Assembly (NCBI GenBank): GCA_002304945.1
Contig: DBPQ01000082.1
Coordinates: 557 to 10,661, forward strand
Direction of reading: 5' to 3'
Length of the DNA stretch: 10,105 nt
DNA from: Actinomycetales bacterium UBA1416
GTDB taxonomy: Bacteria > Actinomycetota > Actinomycetes > Actinomycetales > Actinomycetaceae
The translations under genes were made by a program, and so were the position numbers. Shown piece by piece: positions 7,062 to 10,105 of the stretch. The notes beneath the pieces were generated by a model. It worked only from the letters and a program-made list of their open reading frames with translations, ran no database searches and had not been told where the DNA came from. Each line of letters begins with the position of its first letter. Position 1 is the stretch's first letter.

Positions 7062-7077
7062 GGGGACGAACGTCCCC
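7062..7077. promoter_or_regulatory. 16-bp palindrome GGGGACGAACGTCCCC upstream of the binding-protein gene
   Basis: Two exact 7-base arms, GGGGACG and CGTCCCC, flank a 2-base centre (AA). The element ends 19 bases before the ATG and just before the ribosome binding site. It could be an operator for a dimeric regulator. In RNA it would form a short stem with a strained loop (six pairs if the loop is GAAC), which might protect the 5' end or affect translation. Confidence 0.5.
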
Positions 7078-7083
7078 AGCCTG

Positions 7084-7089
7084 AAGGAG
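7084..7089 (+). promoter_or_regulatory. Ribosome binding site, AAGGAG
   Basis: AAGGAG lies 7 bases before the ATG at 7097, an ideal distance, and fixes the start of the binding protein at the beginning of its signal peptide. Confidence 0.8.
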
Positions 7090-7096
7090 TGCCCAG

Positions 7097-8443
7097 ATGA
7101 TCCACCCCCAGCGCAGTGCCGCTGCCGCCGCGATCGCGGCCGCGGCCCTCGTGCTCGCAGCCTGCTCGCCCGGATCGGGTGACGCCGGCAGCGCCGCGAC
7201 CTCCGAGGAGACCGAGGCGACGGGCACGACGACGGTGACCTTCCGGTTGTGGGACGACGTCGCCGCCCCCGCCTACGAGGAGTCCTTCGACGCGTTCATG
7301 GCGCAGAACCCGGACATCACGGTGCAGGTCGAGGTGGTGCCGTGGGGCGACTACTGGGAGAGGCTGCCGCTGGACCTCCAGTCAGGGGACATGGCGGACA
7401 TCTTCTGGACGAACACCTCCAACTTCGGGCGCTACGCCGACAACGGGAACCTCATCAACATCGACGAGGTGATCGGGGAGGACCACGACGAGTGGACCGA
7501 GTCCGTGGTCAGCCTCTACGAACGCGACGGCGCCCTCTGGGGAGTCCCGCAGCTGTGGGACTCGATCGCGCTGTACTACAACGCCGATCTTGTCGACGCC
7601 GCCGCGGTGGACCCCACCGACCTCACCTGGGTGCCGGGCGGCGGCGAGGGGGACACGCTGCTGCCGGCCGCGCGCGCCCTGACCGCCGACTCCGCCGGAC
7701 TGCACCCCGAGGAGGAGGGCTTCAACCCGGATGACCGGGTCACCTTCGGCTTCAACGCCCAGGCCGACCTCCAGGCCATCTACCTCGACTTCCTCGGCTC
7801 GGCCGGTGCCGAGTTCCAGGACGACGACGGTCAGTTCGCCTTCGCCTCTCCCGAGGGCGAGGCCGCCTTCCAGTACCTCGTGGACATGGTGAACACGTGG
7901 CACGTGGCCCCGTCGGCCGCGGACACGAACACCAACGGGGACATCACCCGCGACCTGTTCCTGCAGGGGAGGCTCGGGCTGTTCCAGTCCGGTCCCTACA
8001 ACCTGAAGACGATCGCCGAGAACGCCGAGTTCACGTGGGGCCTCGCCCCGATGGTGGCCGGACCGGAGGGTCGCGTCAGCGTGGTGCACGGGGTGGCCGC
8101 CGTCGGCAACGCGGACACCGAGAACATGGACGCCACGGTGACGGTGCTGAAGTGGCTCGGCTCCGCGGACGGGCAGGCTGCCCTCGCCGGCCGGGGGATC
8201 GCCTTCCCCGGCGCCGTCGCGGCGCAGGACGCCTTCGTGAACTACTGGTCCGAACGGGGCGTGGACGTCCAGGTGTTCATCGAGGCCGCCAACGGTCAGA
8301 CCATCGCCGCACCGGTCGGGCCGCTGGTGGGCGCGGGCGCGAACCAGCTCACCCCGATCCTGCAGGAGATGTTCCTCGGGAACATCCCGGTGGCCGAGGC
8401 GCTCGAGCAGGCGCAGGCCGCCGGCAACGAGGCGATGGAGTAG
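7097..8443 (+). CDS. ABC transporter substrate-binding lipoprotein (CUT1 carbohydrate family)
   Basis: A 448-residue extracellular solute-binding protein. A lipoprotein signal peptide is clear: short basic start, Ala-rich hydrophobic core, lipobox LAAC with the lipidated cysteine at residue 23, then a Gly/Ser/Thr/Glu-rich tether. The mature part has family 1 binding-protein features, including VTFRLWDD near the start, SGDMADIFWTNTSNFGRYADNGNLINIDE, and a GVPQLWDSIALYYNADL segment. It should capture the solute outside the membrane and hand it to the two permeases. It is placed after them with a 149-base gap holding its own candidate control elements. The substrate is undetermined. The stop TAG directly abuts the metE stop on the other strand. 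Confidence 0.95.
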   Translation: MIHPQRSAAAAAIAAAALVLAACSPGSGDAGSAATSEETEATGTTTVTFRLWDDVAAPAYEESFDAFMAQNPDITVQVEVVPWGDYWERLPLDLQSGDMADIFWTNTSNFGRYADNGNLINIDEVIGEDHDEWTESVVSLYERDGALWGVPQLWDSIALYYNADLVDAAAVDPTDLTWVPGGGEGDTLLPAARALTADSAGLHPEEEGFNPDDRVTFGFNAQADLQAIYLDFLGSAGAEFQDDDGQFAFASPEGEAAFQYLVDMVNTWHVAPSAADTNTNGDITRDLFLQGRLGLFQSGPYNLKTIAENAEFTWGLAPMVAGPEGRVSVVHGVAAVGNADTENMDATVTVLKWLGSADGQAALAGRGIAFPGAVAAQDAFVNYWSERGVDVQVFIEAANGQTIAAPVGPLVGAGANQLTPILQEMFLGNIPVAEALEQAQAAGNEAME

Positions 8444-10105
8444 TCAGGGGTTCTGGCGCACCCGGCGGGCGGCCTCCACCATGTTCGCCAGCGCCGGCTC
8501 GACCTCGGCGTAGCCCCGGGTCTTCAGCCCGCAGTCCGGGTTGACCCACAGGCGCCGGTCCGCAATGACGCCCACCGCCAGGCGCAGCTGCGCCTCCATC
8601 TCCTCCACCGAGGGCACCCGCGGCGAGTGGATGTCGTACACCCCGGGCCCGATCCCCCGGGCGAACCCGTGGTCCTCCACCGGCTCGAGCACCTCCATCC
8701 GGGACCGGGCGGCCTCGATCGAGGTGACGTCGGCATCGAGCCCGTCGATCGCGTCGATGATCTCGTTGAACTCGGAGTAGCACAGGTGGGTGTGGATCTG
8801 CGTGGAGGGCCTCACCCCGGAGGTCGCGAGCCGGAAGGCCCGCACGGACCACGAGATGTACGCCGGCTGGTCCTCGGCCCGCAGCGGCAGCAGCTCCCGC
8901 AGCGCGGGCTCGTCCACCTGCACCACGCGGATGCCGGCCCGCTCGAGGTCGGCCACCTCCTCGCGCAGCGCCAGGGCCACCTGGTCCGCGGAGACGGCGA
9001 GCGGCTGGTCGTCCCGCACGAAGGACCACGCGAGGATCGTCACCGGCCCGGTCAGCATCCCCTTCATCGGCTTCCCCGTCAGGGACTGGGCATACCGCGA
9101 CCACTCCACGGTGATCGGCCCGCGCCGCCGCACCGCGCCCCACAGGATCGAGGGGCGGGTGCACCGCGAACCGTAGGACTGCACCCAGCCGTGCTCGGTG
9201 GTCGCGAAGCCCTCGAGGTTCTCGGCGAAGTACTGCACCATGTCGTTGCGCTCGGCCTCGCCGTGCACGAGCACGTCCAGCCCGAGCCGCTCCTGCAGTT
9301 CCACCACGCGGGCGATCTCGGCGCGCATGGCGGCGTCGTAGTCCGCGTCCGACATGGTGCCCGCCCGGTGCGCCGCCCGGGCGCGGCGGATCTCGCCGGT
9401 CTGCGGGAAGGACCCGATCGTCGTCGTCGGCAGGGCCCCGAGCCCGAGGTCCTCCTGCGCGGCCACGCGGTCCGCGTACGCCTCACGGGAACGGAAGGCG
9501 TCCGGCACCACGGGCACCTCACCGGCGCGGACGCCGGGGTGGGCGGCCCGGCGGGCGCGCACCGCCACGGACTCCGCGATCTCCGGGGCGATGGCGTCGC
9601 GCCCCTCGGCGAGCCCACGGGCCAGGGTGAGGACCTCGCCCACCTTCTGGTCGGCGAACGCCAGCCACGTGCGCAGCTCCGGGTACATGCCACCCTCACG
9701 CTCGACGTCGTGCGGCACGTGCATCAGCGAGGTGGAGGTGGCCACGGACACCGGCGAGTCGTCGCCCAGGCGCGCCCCAAGCGCGCCGAGCACCCCGAAG
9801 GCCTCCTGCAGGTCCGCACGCCAGATGTTGCGCCCGTCGATGACGCCGGCCACCACGGTCTTGCCGGTGAGGATGTCCACGTCGTCCGGGATGTCCCCCC
9901 GCACGAGGTCGAGCCCGATCGCCTCCACGCGGGACGCCGCCAGCGCGGGCAGCGCGTCGCCGAGCGGGCCATAGGAGCCCACCACGAGGATCGCGGGCCG
10001 CTCCGCCAGGCCGCCGAGCACCGCGTACGCCGACGACGTCGCCGCCACGATGTCCTCCCGCGGCCACGTGTCGGCCACGAGGGCGGGCTCGTCGAGCTGG
10101 ACCCA
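8444..10105 (-). CDS. metE: Cobalamin-independent methionine synthase MetE (N-terminal end outside the window)
   Basis: It reads from the right edge to a TGA at 8444-8446; 553 residues are visible. MetE transfers the methyl group of 5-methyltetrahydropteroyl-triglutamate to homocysteine, the last step of methionine synthesis, in the cytoplasm. The N-terminal domain remnant begins WVQLDEPALV and contains GVIDGRNIWR; the catalytic domain starts at TTTIGSFPQT. Zinc ligands are His at window residue 440 and Cys 442 (THLCYSEF), Glu 464 (SIEAARS) and Cys 525 (NPDCGLKTRGY). Their spacing (2, 22, 61) equals that of E. coli His641, Cys643, Glu665 and Cys726, an offset of 201. The catalytic His (YDIHSP) is at 493, also offset 201. 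About 200 residues are therefore missing from view, and the enzyme looks intact and active. The promoter and any riboswitch would lie beyond the right edge. Confidence 0.98.
   Translation of the reverse strand, partial: WVQLDEPALVADTWPREDIVAATSSAYAVLGGLAERPAILVVGSYGPLGDALPALAASRVEAIGLDLVRGDIPDDVDILTGKTVVAGVIDGRNIWRADLQEAFGVLGALGARLGDDSPVSVATSTSLMHVPHDVEREGGMYPELRTWLAFADQKVGEVLTLARGLAEGRDAIAPEIAESVAVRARRAAHPGVRAGEVPVVPDAFRSREAYADRVAAQEDLGLGALPTTTIGSFPQTGEIRRARAAHRAGTMSDADYDAAMRAEIARVVELQERLGLDVLVHGEAERNDMVQYFAENLEGFATTEHGWVQSYGSRCTRPSILWGAVRRRGPITVEWSRYAQSLTGKPMKGMLTGPVTILAWSFVRDDQPLAVSADQVALALREEVADLERAGIRVVQVDEPALRELLPLRAEDQPAYISWSVRAFRLATSGVRPSTQIHTHLCYSEFNEIIDAIDGLDADVTSIEAARSRMEVLEPVEDHGFARGIGPGVYDIHSPRVPSVEEMEAQLRLAVGVIADRRLWVNPDCGLKTRGYAEVEPALANMVEAARRVRQNP

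Noticed and set aside
8444..8520. Possible bidirectional terminator at the convergent junction
   Set aside because: GC-rich partial complementarity exists around 8459-8475 but there is no clean stem and no T-run on either strand, so a terminator cannot be supported.
8349..9164. Minus-strand frame overlapping metE and the end of the binding-protein gene
   Set aside because: It is an out-of-frame Arg/Gly/Ala-rich shadow of metE with no domain; metE has all its zinc ligands in the annotated frame.

Overview
The window is very GC-rich, has strong G/C bias at third codon positions and uses GTG as well as ATG starts. It also shows TAnnnT-type -10 elements and one apparent leaderless gene. Together with the gene families this points to a high-GC actinobacterium; Micrococcales is my best guess from general resemblance, not proven. 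No mobile element, CRISPR array, tRNA, rRNA or phage gene was seen. The layout is dense, ordinary-looking chromosome: six genes, with the first and last running off the window edges.

Left part (1-5114): the large C-terminal portion of the DEAH-box RNA helicase HrpA; then a small DUF4190-type membrane protein with a Tyr/Gly/Gln/Pro-rich cytoplasmic tail; then a SprT-like zinc metalloprotease. The SprT-like gene seems to be read from a leaderless mRNA starting at its GTG. Each of the two small genes has its own -10-like element, so the three need not form an operon.

Centre (5115-8443): a carbohydrate-type (CUT1) ABC importer. Two MalF/MalG-like permease genes overlap by ATGA. After a 149-bp gap comes a lipoprotein solute-binding protein. 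That gap carries several candidate control elements: a LacI-type operator look-alike, a possible -10, spaced direct repeats and a 16-bp palindrome. No ATPase gene is in the window, so the importer probably borrows a shared MsmX/MalK-like ATPase or has one elsewhere.

Right part (8444-10105, minus strand): the C-terminal 553 residues of cobalamin-independent methionine synthase MetE, with all zinc ligands present at the spacing of the E. coli enzyme. Its stop codon directly abuts the stop codon of the binding-protein gene (TAG|TCA), leaving no intergenic space between two convergent transcription units.

I found no clear evidence of an undescribed multi-gene system. The items most worth a second look are the control region upstream of the binding protein, the leaderless SprT-like gene, the zero-gap convergent junction, and the actinobacterial insertions in HrpA.
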